Positions 1 to 7,129 of a stretch of 40,542 nucleotides of DNA are shown in pieces. The notes beneath the pieces are model-generated. The model did no database searches. It was not told the DNA's origin and worked only from the letters and a program-made list of their open reading frames with translations. The position numbers and the translations under genes are program-made. Origin of the DNA: Klebsiella pneumoniae. GTDB lineage: Bacteria > Pseudomonadota > Gammaproteobacteria > Ga0077536. The stretch spans positions 1 through 40,542 of the forward strand of contig CAMAXW010000031.1 in NCBI GenBank assembly GCA_945862315.1. The letters are read 5' to 3'. Each line of letters starts with the position of its first letter. The first letter of the stretch is position 1.

Positions 1-549
1 CAGATGAGCCCGCTGGGCAAAATTCCCGCGCTGTTGGACGGCGAGCGCGCGATTTTCGACTCCACCGCGATCTGCATTTATTTAGAACGCTGCAACCCCG
101 CGCAGCCGCTCTTCCCAAGCGACCACTACGACTACGCCCACGCCCTGTGCCTAGAGGAATACATCGACAGCGGCCTCATGCCGGTCGCCGGTCCCTTGGT
201 GTTTCGGCCCTTAGTACTCGGGCCCGTCGCCATGCAGCAGCCGCTCACCAAGGAAATCAAAGAAGCGGCACTCGAAGTGGTTGAGAACCAGGTGGCACCG
301 ATGTGGGATTACCTCGAACGGCAGTTGGGCAGTAACGAGTATTTTGTGGGTAACAAGCTCAGCATTGCCGACATCGCAGTGGCGAGCGGGCACGTCAATC
401 TGTGGCATGGCGGGGTTGATCCGGATCCCCTGCACTGGCCGAAGTTGGCCGCTTTCCTCACCCGTTTGTGGGCCCGGCCCTCGTTTGTCACCTTGCTGGC
501 GGAAGAACAAAAACCGTGGAACCGGCGCGCCGCCGTGGCGGCCGTTTAA
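1..549 (+). CDS. Glutathione S-transferase family protein (5' end outside window)
   Basis: The reading frame is open from base 1, so the start and the first part of the thioredoxin-fold domain lie outside the window. What remains begins in the glutathione-binding region: SPLGKIPALL followed by a D-S-T-A-I-C-I-Y-L stretch, the usual cis-proline and Ser-Thr/Glu pair that hold the gamma-glutamyl part of glutathione. The all-alpha C-terminal domain follows and contains the N-capping motif LSIADIAVAS (S-x-x-D) near residue 121. GSTs conjugate glutathione to electrophiles or isomerise substrates in the cytoplasm; the substrate cannot be read from the sequence. The gene ends 53 bases before the convergent soeC stop codon, with a strong hairpin between them. 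Family assignment is secure, specific function is not. Confidence 0.88.
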   Translation, partial: QMSPLGKIPALLDGERAIFDSTAICIYLERCNPAQPLFPSDHYDYAHALCLEEYIDSGLMPVAGPLVFRPLVLGPVAMQQPLTKEIKEAALEVVENQVAPMWDYLERQLGSNEYFVGNKLSIADIAVASGHVNLWHGGVDPDPLHWPKLAAFLTRLWARPSFVTLLAEEQKPWNRRAAVAAV

Positions 550-565
550 CTTAATAGCTCGGTGA

Positions 566-599
566 GCGCTGCGGCGCGCGTGAGTACGCGCCGCAGCGC
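566..599. terminator. Perfect 13-bp hairpin between convergent genes
   Basis: Bases 566-578 are exactly complementary to 587-599, giving a 13-bp stem, almost all G-C, with an 8-base loop. It sits in the 53-base gap between the ends of two converging genes (GST and soeC), where a bidirectional terminator is expected. There is no clear T-run on either side, so it is a strong hairpin but not a textbook intrinsic terminator. Confidence 0.7.
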
Positions 600-602
600 G
601 GG

Positions 603-1526
603 TTAAAGTCGGCCACCGTAGAACAACATCACACGGTGTTTGGCCTGCGCGAAAAATAGCCAGCGCTCGATGAATAAACCGACCGCCATGGACAGCACGC
701 CCACGACGGTCCAGCCCAAGCCACCGGCCAGATAAGCCAACAGGGGCACGCCAAACAGGCCCAACACCGCCAAGACGCGCAGTTTCCAGGCGTGTTTGCG
801 GGCGAGTACAAAGCCCATTTCTCGCTGCAAGTAGTTCTCTTCCGTCTGCGGCTGGGCAAGCACGCTCACCGTCCCAAAGGCACCCAAGCCGGTGGCGCTA
901 CCCAAGGTGCTGGGCGGCGGCGCATGGTCGATTTGCCACCAGTACCACGCCTTGCCCAAGGCGGCGAGCGCGATGCTCACCGGCACCAAGGCGGCACTCT
1001 TGGCAGGCTGGTCCAGGAACCCTAGCTGGAGCGCCTGCAGCAGTTGGGCGCCACTCATCAGCGCGAGCAACAAATAGTTGGTCGGTACGCTGGCGCGATG
1101 CCAAGCGGGTACGGCTTTTAAGGAGGCGTAAATCTGGCCCGTGGCGTAGACGGTGAGGGCTGCCAGTACCGCCAGTAGCAGGCTTAATAAGTCGAAGGTC
1201 AGACTGCGCCCTGCGGCGCTCCACACCAGCCATGCCCAAGCGCACGCCACCGGATAAACCATGACGGCCAGCACCCCTTCGCGGGAGAGCCAAGAGCTGC
1301 GCCACTGCGAAAAGGCTCGCCAAGCGCGCTCGGGATGACCCAGATGCAAGGTCGACGACAACAGTCCGGCCGTGACCAACAAGCCGGCCAGCGCTAGGCC
1401 ACTGAGCAGCAACGCCGGGGGCAGGGGGACAGCCACCAGCGTGGCGACGAGCACCAGTGTGAACAGCAAGCCGTAGCCCGCACCGGCGGCGGTGGTGAAA
1501 AAAATGACGGAGTAGGCGGGGTGCAT
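603..1526 (-). CDS. soeC: SoeC-like membrane anchor (DmsC/NrfD type) of sulfite dehydrogenase
   Basis: A 307-residue, very hydrophobic protein with about eight predicted transmembrane segments, the size expected for DmsC-type anchors. In this enzyme class the anchor holds the Mo and Fe-S subunits at the membrane and passes electrons to quinone. The N-terminus (MHPAYSVIFF, then TTAAGAGYG) is typical of the DmsC family as found in SoeC. It is the last gene of a leftward operon, 7 bases after soeB. Because neither partner subunit shows a Tat signal, the catalytic subunits should face the cytoplasm, as in SoeABC and unlike DmsABC. Assignment to SoeC rests mainly on operon context, since DmsC-family anchors diverge widely. 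Confidence 0.75.
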   Translation of the reverse strand: MHPAYSVIFFTTAAGAGYGLLFTLVLVATLVAVPLPPALLLSGLALAGLLVTAGLLSSTLHLGHPERAWRAFSQWRSSWLSREGVLAVMVYPVACAWAWLVWSAAGRSLTFDLLSLLLAVLAALTVYATGQIYASLKAVPAWHRASVPTNYLLLALMSGAQLLQALQLGFLDQPAKSAALVPVSIALAALGKAWYWWQIDHAPPPSTLGSATGLGAFGTVSVLAQPQTEENYLQREMGFVLARKHAWKLRVLAVLGLFGVPLLAYLAGGLGWTVVGVLSMAVGLFIERWLFFAQAKHRVMLFYGGRL

Positions 1527-1533
1527 GGGTTTC

Positions 1534-2262
1534 TCAGCCGCCGAGCAGGCGGTCGACCCAGCGTAGCAACGCTGAATCGAAGCCCGTGACGAGGGGCGTG
1601 AGGGGTGGTGCGCTGGGTGCGGTACGCGCGCGGGGCGGCAGGTAGCGATTGACTGGCGCGCAATCCATTTCGGGCATCAGCGCAAAGCCGCCGCGATCGC
1701 GGACCTGTTGCGATACCCCGGAGTTGGGATCGCCCAAATCGCCAAAGCTGCGTGCGCCGGTGGGGCATGCCGCCACGCACGCGGGTACCCGGCTGGCCTC
1801 GGGCAGATTGGCGTTGTAAATGCGGTCTACGCACAGGGTGCATTTTTTCATCACCCCCTCGACCTCATCGAATTCGCGCGCGCCATAAGGACACGCCCAC
1901 GAGCACAGCTTGCAGCCGATACACAGGTCTGCGTCCACCAGCACGATGCCATCCTCGGCGCGTTTAAACGAGGCGCCGGTAGGGCACACCGTCACGCAGG
2001 GCGCGTTGTCGCAGTGCAAGCAGCTACGGGGAAAATTAACCGTGCGCGAATTGCCCTCGTGGGACATCTCATAGCTGTGCACGCGGTTAAACCACACGCC
2101 ATCGGGGGCGGCCCCATAGGGATCGTAGTCGTTGAGCGGCGCGCTATGGCCGGTGTCGTTCCATTGTTTGCAGCTGGTGGCGCACGCGTGGCAACCCACG
2201 CAAGTATCGAGATCGATGACCAGGCCTAGCTTTTTGGTGACTTGTTTAGGCAGTGCGGTCAT
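1534..2262 (-). CDS. soeB: SoeB-like iron-sulfur subunit with four [4Fe-4S] clusters
   Basis: A 242-residue ferredoxin-like electron-transfer subunit of the DmsB family. It starts with LGLVIDLDTCVGCHACATSC (Cys21, 24, 27, 31), followed by CLHCDNAPCVTVC, CIGCKLCSWAC and CTLCVDRI...CVAAC, i.e. cysteines for four [4Fe-4S] clusters. Its role is to carry electrons from the molybdopterin subunit to the membrane anchor. The C-terminal 40 residues are Pro/Ala-rich and without cysteines. Its start codon overlaps the soeA stop by 4 bases (2259-2262), indicating translational coupling. No export signal is visible. A DmsB, PhsB or NrfC paralogue is the alternative; the soeA partner makes SoeB the best choice. 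Confidence 0.82.
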   Translation of the reverse strand: MTALPKQVTKKLGLVIDLDTCVGCHACATSCKQWNDTGHSAPLNDYDPYGAAPDGVWFNRVHSYEMSHEGNSRTVNFPRSCLHCDNAPCVTVCPTGASFKRAEDGIVLVDADLCIGCKLCSWACPYGAREFDEVEGVMKKCTLCVDRIYNANLPEASRVPACVAACPTGARSFGDLGDPNSGVSQQVRDRGGFALMPEMDCAPVNRYLPPRARTAPSAPPLTPLVTGFDSALLRWVDRLLGG

Positions 2263-5180
2263 GGCTTTTCCTCGGTGGGTTTTTGCTGGCTGCCGCCCAG
2301 ATATTCGCGATGCGTGGCGGTGGCGTTGCCGGTGGGTGTGCCACGCAGCGCGGCGGCGTTGCGGCGGTTAGTTGGGGATGGCTGGCGGGCGGGCAGCGGC
2401 TCAAAACGCGGGCTCGCTGCGTGGGTTTCTGCGGCGCTACATTTTTCTAACCGTACGCGTAAATCAAACCACGCCGCCTGCCCTGTAACTGGATCGGCAT
2501 TGGCGTAGCGGTAGCCATCGGCGCGCGGCGGCAGCAGTTCGGCAATCAGATGGTTCAATAAAAAACCGGCGCTGGCTTCGGGTGCATCCGGCGCCAGCCC
2601 CCAAGTGCCGCTGCGTTTACCGATGGCATTCCAAGTCCACACCGTGTGGTGGTTGAGCCCGTGCATGAGTTTGATCGGCGCTTTTACCCGCCCCATGGGA
2701 CTGATGATCCACACCCAATCGGCATCCGCCAAACCCAGTTCTACCCCCAAGGTGTTCGCCACGTAGAGCGCGTTGCGTGCGGTGATCTGGCGCAGCCAGG
2801 CGTTTTGTGAGCCCCATGAGTGATACATATGCATCGGGCGCTGGGTAATGGCATGCAACGGATAGTCTGGCGGGGCCTGCGCCTCGGTTTGCCACCGTGG
2901 CAGCGGGTCGAAGTTTTCGCACACGCGGGCGCGCAGGTGCTCGGGCGGCTGGTGGGCGCCATGCCCACGCCCTGCAAGCTGAAATTTCTGCAGAATCTCG
3001 CTGTAGATTTCGAGCACGATGGGTTGGGCGCTAGCAATAAAACCTGCCTCTACCGCGTAATCGAGATACGCCGGATTGGCAAACCGGTAATAGCGCTGGG
3101 CGGGTGCGAGCTCGGTGCGCCAGAAGCAGCCATTGTCGATGTAGCGCTGCAGTTGCTCGGGATTGGCTTTACCACGGAAGGACTGATCCCCTTGCGCCCC
3201 CCGCCAGCCAGCGAGTGGACCTTGTTCAGCACCGCGCGTGTGCTCGGTGAGATATTGCGCGTAACCGCCGGGGAAACGCGCGCTGCCATCGGGTTCGGTC
3301 ATGCCCGGCAAACCCAATTGCGCGCCCAGCGCGAGCAGCACATCTTGGAAGGGGCGGACGTCTCGATCGGGGGCGACGACCGGCTGTCGGATGGCGTCGG
3401 CTGCGCCATCCGGATCCGAAATGGGACGGTCGAGCAGCGAGATAGCATCCCAGCGTTCAAGGTAGGTGGTGTCCGGCAAAATTAAATCGGCGTAGGGGAC
3501 GGTCTCAGAATAATAGGCGTCAGAATAAATAATCCGCGGGATTCGATATTCGCCATCAGCGCGACGGTCAGTCAAATAATGCAGCGTCTCTGAAATATTT
3601 AACGAGGAATTCCAGCCCATATTGGCCATGTACAAGAACAGCGTGTCGATGGGATAGGGATCACCCTGCCAGGCGTTGTGGATGACCGATTGCAACATGC
3701 CGTGGAGCGCTAAGGGATATTCCCAGCTAAACGCTTTGTCGAGCCGCAACGGCTGCCCGGTCGCATCGCTCAGCAGGTATTCCGGTCCGCGCGGGAAGCC
3801 TAAGGGCGGGCGAGTGAGTGGCTTGCCGGCCGCTGCGGGTTCCGCCGGGCTGCCGGCCGGGGGAATTGGGCGGGGGTAGGGTGGTTTGTAGCGAAAGCCC
3901 CCGGGGACATCCACGCTCCCCAGCAGCATTTGCAGCGCGTGGATGAGGCGGCAGGTTTCAAAGCCGTTGGCGTGGGCGGAAATCCCACGCATGGCATGCA
4001 TGGAGACGGGTCGCCCGACAAACCCCGCGTGCTGGCGCCCAGCGCTGTCGGTCCACGGCACTTCCACCGTGATCGTTTGTTCAAACGCCACTTCGGCGAG
4101 TTCTGCCGCCAAGCGCTCAATGGTGGCCACCGGCACACCACAGCGCTCGCTGACGGCCGCCGGCGCGCAGGCCGGATCCAGAAAACGTTGGGCAAAATGA
4201 TGAAATGCCGGGTACGCACGGCGCTCGTCGGCAAGGCTCACCGCACCCATTAGCTGGGGTTCGAGATCCGCCATCCCCGCGGGGGTCAGGGTTTGCGTGA
4301 GGCGGTCGAAACACAACGGCAGACCCGCTGCGTCACGCGCGATGAGGCCATCATCGGGCGCGCCCGGATCATCAATGACCAACCAGGCCGCATTGGTATA
4401 GCGGGCGAGGTAGTGCCAGTCGATGCGCTCGGCGGCCAGTAAAGCGTGAATAATGGCTGCCACCAGCAAGCCATCAGTGCCAGGGCGGATGCCTATCCAT
4501 TCGTCCGCGATGGACGAGTAGCCGGTCTGCACCGGGTTAATCGACACAAAGCGGGTGCCAGGTCGTGCTTTGAGTTGGCCTAAGCCAATTTTGAGCGGAT
4601 TCGACGCATGGTCTTCGGCCACCCCAAACAACAGAAACAGGCGTGTGTGTGGCCAATCGGGCTCGCCAAATTCCCAAAACGAACCGCCGATGCTGTATAG
4701 CCCCGCGGCCGCCATGTTCACCGAGCAGAAGCCGCCGTGCGCCGCGTAGTTCAGCGTGCCGAATTGTTGTGCCCACCAGCCGGTGAAGGATTGGCTTTGA
4801 TCACGGCCGGTAAAAAATGCCAGCTCGCGGGGGGCGCGCTCGCGGATCGCCCCTAGCCAGTCGCCGGCGATACCGAGTGCTTCGTCCCATTCAATCTCGC
4901 GAAATTCTCCCGATCCTCGCGGCCCTACCCGCAGCAATGGCTTGGACAGGCGAGCGGGGGAGTAATGTTGCATCAAACCAGAGGCGCCTTTGGCGCACAG
5001 CACCCCGCGATTGACCGGGTGATCAGGATTTCCCTCGATATAGCGCACCTGCCCGTTTTGCAAATGGACCTTGATCCCGCAGCGGCAGGCGCACATGTAG
5101 CAGGTGGTGGTTTTAATCTCGGTCGCTGCGGCCGGCGCAAGTTCGACCGTAGGCTCGTGGTTGGCGGTAAAACGCGGCAT
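2259..5180 (-). CDS. soeA: SoeA-like molybdopterin subunit, probable cytoplasmic sulfite:quinone dehydrogenase
   Basis: A 973-residue molybdopterin oxidoreductase of the DMSO reductase superfamily. The N-terminal [4Fe-4S] motif is TTTCYMCACRCGIKVHL (Cys27, 30, 34) with a fourth Cys at 62 (VLCAKG). Further family marks are QHYSPARL, GGFCSVNMAA (Cys152 a possible Mo ligand), a long substrate/cofactor core, and a C-terminal dinucleotide-binding domain. There is no twin-arginine signal, so the protein should stay in the cytoplasm. Length, the YMCACRCG start and the soeB/soeC neighbours match SoeABC of purple sulfur bacteria, which oxidises sulfite to sulfate and reduces quinone. It is the first gene of the operon and is divergent from a SulP transporter, which fits sulfur oxyanion metabolism. 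Polysulfide or thiosulfate reductase-type enzymes are the main alternatives, but those are normally exported. Confidence 0.8.
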   Translation of the reverse strand: MPRFTANHEPTVELAPAAATEIKTTTCYMCACRCGIKVHLQNGQVRYIEGNPDHPVNRGVLCAKGASGLMQHYSPARLSKPLLRVGPRGSGEFREIEWDEALGIAGDWLGAIRERAPRELAFFTGRDQSQSFTGWWAQQFGTLNYAAHGGFCSVNMAAAGLYSIGGSFWEFGEPDWPHTRLFLLFGVAEDHASNPLKIGLGQLKARPGTRFVSINPVQTGYSSIADEWIGIRPGTDGLLVAAIIHALLAAERIDWHYLARYTNAAWLVIDDPGAPDDGLIARDAAGLPLCFDRLTQTLTPAGMADLEPQLMGAVSLADERRAYPAFHHFAQRFLDPACAPAAVSERCGVPVATIERLAAELAEVAFEQTITVEVPWTDSAGRQHAGFVGRPVSMHAMRGISAHANGFETCRLIHALQMLLGSVDVPGGFRYKPPYPRPIPPAGSPAEPAAAGKPLTRPPLGFPRGPEYLLSDATGQPLRLDKAFSWEYPLALHGMLQSVIHNAWQGDPYPIDTLFLYMANMGWNSSLNISETLHYLTDRRADGEYRIPRIIYSDAYYSETVPYADLILPDTTYLERWDAISLLDRPISDPDGAADAIRQPVVAPDRDVRPFQDVLLALGAQLGLPGMTEPDGSARFPGGYAQYLTEHTRGAEQGPLAGWRGAQGDQSFRGKANPEQLQRYIDNGCFWRTELAPAQRYYRFANPAYLDYAVEAGFIASAQPIVLEIYSEILQKFQLAGRGHGAHQPPEHLRARVCENFDPLPRWQTEAQAPPDYPLHAITQRPMHMYHSWGSQNAWLRQITARNALYVANTLGVELGLADADWVWIISPMGRVKAPIKLMHGLNHHTVWTWNAIGKRSGTWGLAPDAPEASAGFLLNHLIAELLPPRADGYRYANADPVTGQAAWFDLRVRLEKCSAAETHAASPRFEPLPARQPSPTNRRNAAALRGTPTGNATATHREYLGGSQQKPTEEKP

Positions 5181-5247
5181 CGGGGGCGTGCCTGCTTATT
5201 TCAGAATGGACTAAGCTTAGAGCAGATTAGGCTAAGCTACACGCACA
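5181..5247. promoter_or_regulatory. Divergent soeA/sulP control region with a 10-bp palindrome and repeated half-site
   Basis: This 67-base gap separates the start of soeA (leftward) from the SulP gene (rightward), so it must hold both promoters or parts of them. Bases 5211-5220 form a perfect palindrome, CTAAGCTTAG. Its core CTAAGCT recurs at 5232-5238, 21 bases later, i.e. two helical turns. This looks like an operator for a dimeric regulator acting on both genes. No regulator gene is adjacent, and I cannot name the protein. Confidence 0.4.
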
Positions 5248-6819
5248 ATGAGGTCGCGCAAACCACTATCCGCCAGCAGCCCGCCGGAGCTCTCGACCCT
5301 CGAGGGATTTCTCCAGCGCGATGTGTTGGCTGGGATCAGCGTGGCGCTGGTATTGATTCCGCAGTCGCTGGCCTATGCCGCACTCGCCGGACTGCCACCG
5401 GTGTATGGACTGTATGCCTCGGTGCTACCGCCGATCGCGGCCGCCTTTTTCGCCTCATCACGTTATCTGCAAACCGGCCCGGTGGCCATTACCAGCCTGC
5501 TCACACTGGCCGCCCTTAGCCCGTTGGCGATCCCCGGCAACGTGGATTACCTCACGCTCGCGCCGCTGTTGGCGCTGGTGGTAGGCGTGTGCCGGTTGGC
5601 GATTGGCTTAGCCGGGGCGGGTTTTGTGGCCTATCTGCTTTCCCAGCCGGTGCTCACGGGTTTTACCAGCGCTGCCGCGTTGCTCATCGTGGCGTCCCAA
5701 CTCGCCGTCGTGGTGGGTCTGCCGATGACCCCCGGTCAGGAATTAGCGCAACTGCCCCAACTGCTCAGCCATCCAGCAGCTTGGTCGCCACTCGCCCTCG
5801 CCGGCACCGCCCTCACGGTGGCGATAATCTTGCTGGGTCGCCGCATTCATCTGCTGTTCCCCGGGGTGTTGTTGGTGGTGGTGCTGGGAATCTTGGGTCA
5901 GCATTGGGCGCATACCGACTTGGCGTTGGTGGGGCCGCTGCCGGCGGCGTTACCGCACTTCGGACTGTCGTTAGATTTCACGCCGCTGCGCAGTTTGCTG
6001 TTGCCTGGGCTTGTGATCGCCGTGGTTGGCTTCGCCGAACCTACCGCCATTGCGCGCACGCTGGCGACCCAGACCCGCCAGGCTTGGAGTGCTAATCGCG
6101 AACTCATCAGCCAAGGGGTGGCCAATGTGGCCGCGGCCTGCGCCGGTGCGTTCCCGGTTGGGGGCTCCTTTTCCCGCACGATGGTTAACCATCTGGCCGG
6201 CGGGTTTAGCCGCTGGAGCGGGGCGGTGACGGGGGTCGCGGTGTTGTTATTCCTCCCTTTTGCCGGAGTGCTCGCCGAACTGCCGCGCTGCGTGCTGGCC
6301 GGCATCGTCATTACGGCCGTATTAGGGCTGTTCCAGCCGCGCGCTTTGTGGCGTATCACCCAAGTGTCGCGGGCGCAGGGCGCCGTGGCGTGGGGGACGT
6401 TTGCGCTGACTTTGGGGCTTGCACCCCGCATTGATCAGGCCGTGGGTTTGGGCGTTGGGCTGGCGGTTGCCGTGCATTTGTGGCGGGAACGGCGCATTGC
6501 GTTAGGCGTGAACTATGACGCTACCCGCCAAGAGCTCCGGCTTACCCCAGTGGGGGTGCTTTATTTTGGCTCGGCCAATGTGATTGACGACGCTTTAGGC
6601 GCCGAGTTGGTCAAGAACCCGCAAGCTATACGGGTAGTGTTTGACCTGCGCAGGATGGGGCGTATCGACTTTACGGGGGCGATGGTGCTGTTTCGGATCG
6701 CCGAGGACGCCCGTTTGGCGGGGTTACAGGTCCGGGTTATTCCGGGTGAAGCCCCGCAGGGTGAGCGGCTGTTGCGCCGGGTATTCGGCGCGCAGTCTCA
6801 GGTGATTATGCGCGAGTAG
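5248..6819 (+). CDS. SulP family anion transporter with C-terminal STAS domain
   Basis: A 523-residue SulP (SLC26-type) membrane protein. The first half carries the family signature around residues 45-85, PPVYGLYASVLPPIAAAFF followed by YLQTGPVAITSLL, and there are about 12 hydrophobic segments. Residues from about 415 to the end form a STAS domain (LYFGSANVIDD ... VVFDLRRMGRIDFTGAM), where the usual phosphorylatable Ser/Thr region of anti-sigma antagonists reads D-F-T-G. Members move sulfate, bicarbonate or other anions. Placement back-to-back with soeABC suggests sulfate or sulfite traffic, perhaps disposal of sulfate made by SoeABC (inference). The start is the first ATG after the soeA divergence point. 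It converges on the MoaD-like gene with a 26-base gap. Confidence 0.88.
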   Translation: MRSRKPLSASSPPELSTLEGFLQRDVLAGISVALVLIPQSLAYAALAGLPPVYGLYASVLPPIAAAFFASSRYLQTGPVAITSLLTLAALSPLAIPGNVDYLTLAPLLALVVGVCRLAIGLAGAGFVAYLLSQPVLTGFTSAAALLIVASQLAVVVGLPMTPGQELAQLPQLLSHPAAWSPLALAGTALTVAIILLGRRIHLLFPGVLLVVVLGILGQHWAHTDLALVGPLPAALPHFGLSLDFTPLRSLLLPGLVIAVVGFAEPTAIARTLATQTRQAWSANRELISQGVANVAAACAGAFPVGGSFSRTMVNHLAGGFSRWSGAVTGVAVLLFLPFAGVLAELPRCVLAGIVITAVLGLFQPRALWRITQVSRAQGAVAWGTFALTLGLAPRIDQAVGLGVGLAVAVHLWRERRIALGVNYDATRQELRLTPVGVLYFGSANVIDDALGAELVKNPQAIRVVFDLRRMGRIDFTGAMVLFRIAEDARLAGLQVRVIPGEAPQGERLLRRVFGAQSQVIMRE

Positions 6820-6845
6820 GTTTTGACACCGCCCCGCGCGCCGAC

Positions 6846-7127
6846 TTAGCCCCCCGCGATACCCACCATAAAAAAAACCGTCTCGCCTTCGCTGAGGGGG
6901 TCTTCCAGATAAACCCGCTGACCCTTGGAGTTTAAGTACAGCGTGCCGCGCGAATTGAGGGACTTGGAATCCTCGTCCATCAATAGCGCTGTCATCAGCG
7001 GCCCATATTTACCGGTAATCTGCGCCGCCAGCGCCGCCACCGTGCCTTGTTCGAGGTGAAAAAGTTCTTTTTCCACCCCTGTAATTTCACGGAAGCGACT
7101 TTGGTATTGGGCGTTGATGGTAATCAT
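6846..7127 (-). CDS. MoaD/ThiS-like ubiquitin-fold sulfur carrier
   Basis: A 93-residue protein ending in VGIAGG; the C-terminal Gly-Gly is the site that MoeB-type enzymes adenylate and convert to thiocarboxylate in MoaD and ThiS proteins. Length and the hydrophobic beta-grasp pattern (VYLEDPLSEGETVFFM) fit MoaD. MoaD supplies sulfur for the dithiolene of molybdopterin/tungstopterin. It lies 2 bases downstream of an AOR-family gene, a common arrangement for tungsten enzymes, which suggests dedicated pterin supply for that enzyme. It is longer than E. coli MoaD (81 residues) and may be a specialised paralogue. The other moa genes are not in the window. Confidence 0.8.
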   Translation of the reverse strand: MITINAQYQSRFREITGVEKELFHLEQGTVAALAAQITGKYGPLMTALLMDEDSKSLNSRGTLYLNSKGQRVYLEDPLSEGETVFFMVGIAGG

Positions 7128-7129
7128 GG

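Noticed and set aside
2259-5180. Exported DMSO, thiosulfate or polysulfide reductase instead of SoeA
   Set aside because: No twin-arginine signal at the N-terminus; the start directly precedes the cluster motif as in cytoplasmic SoeA.
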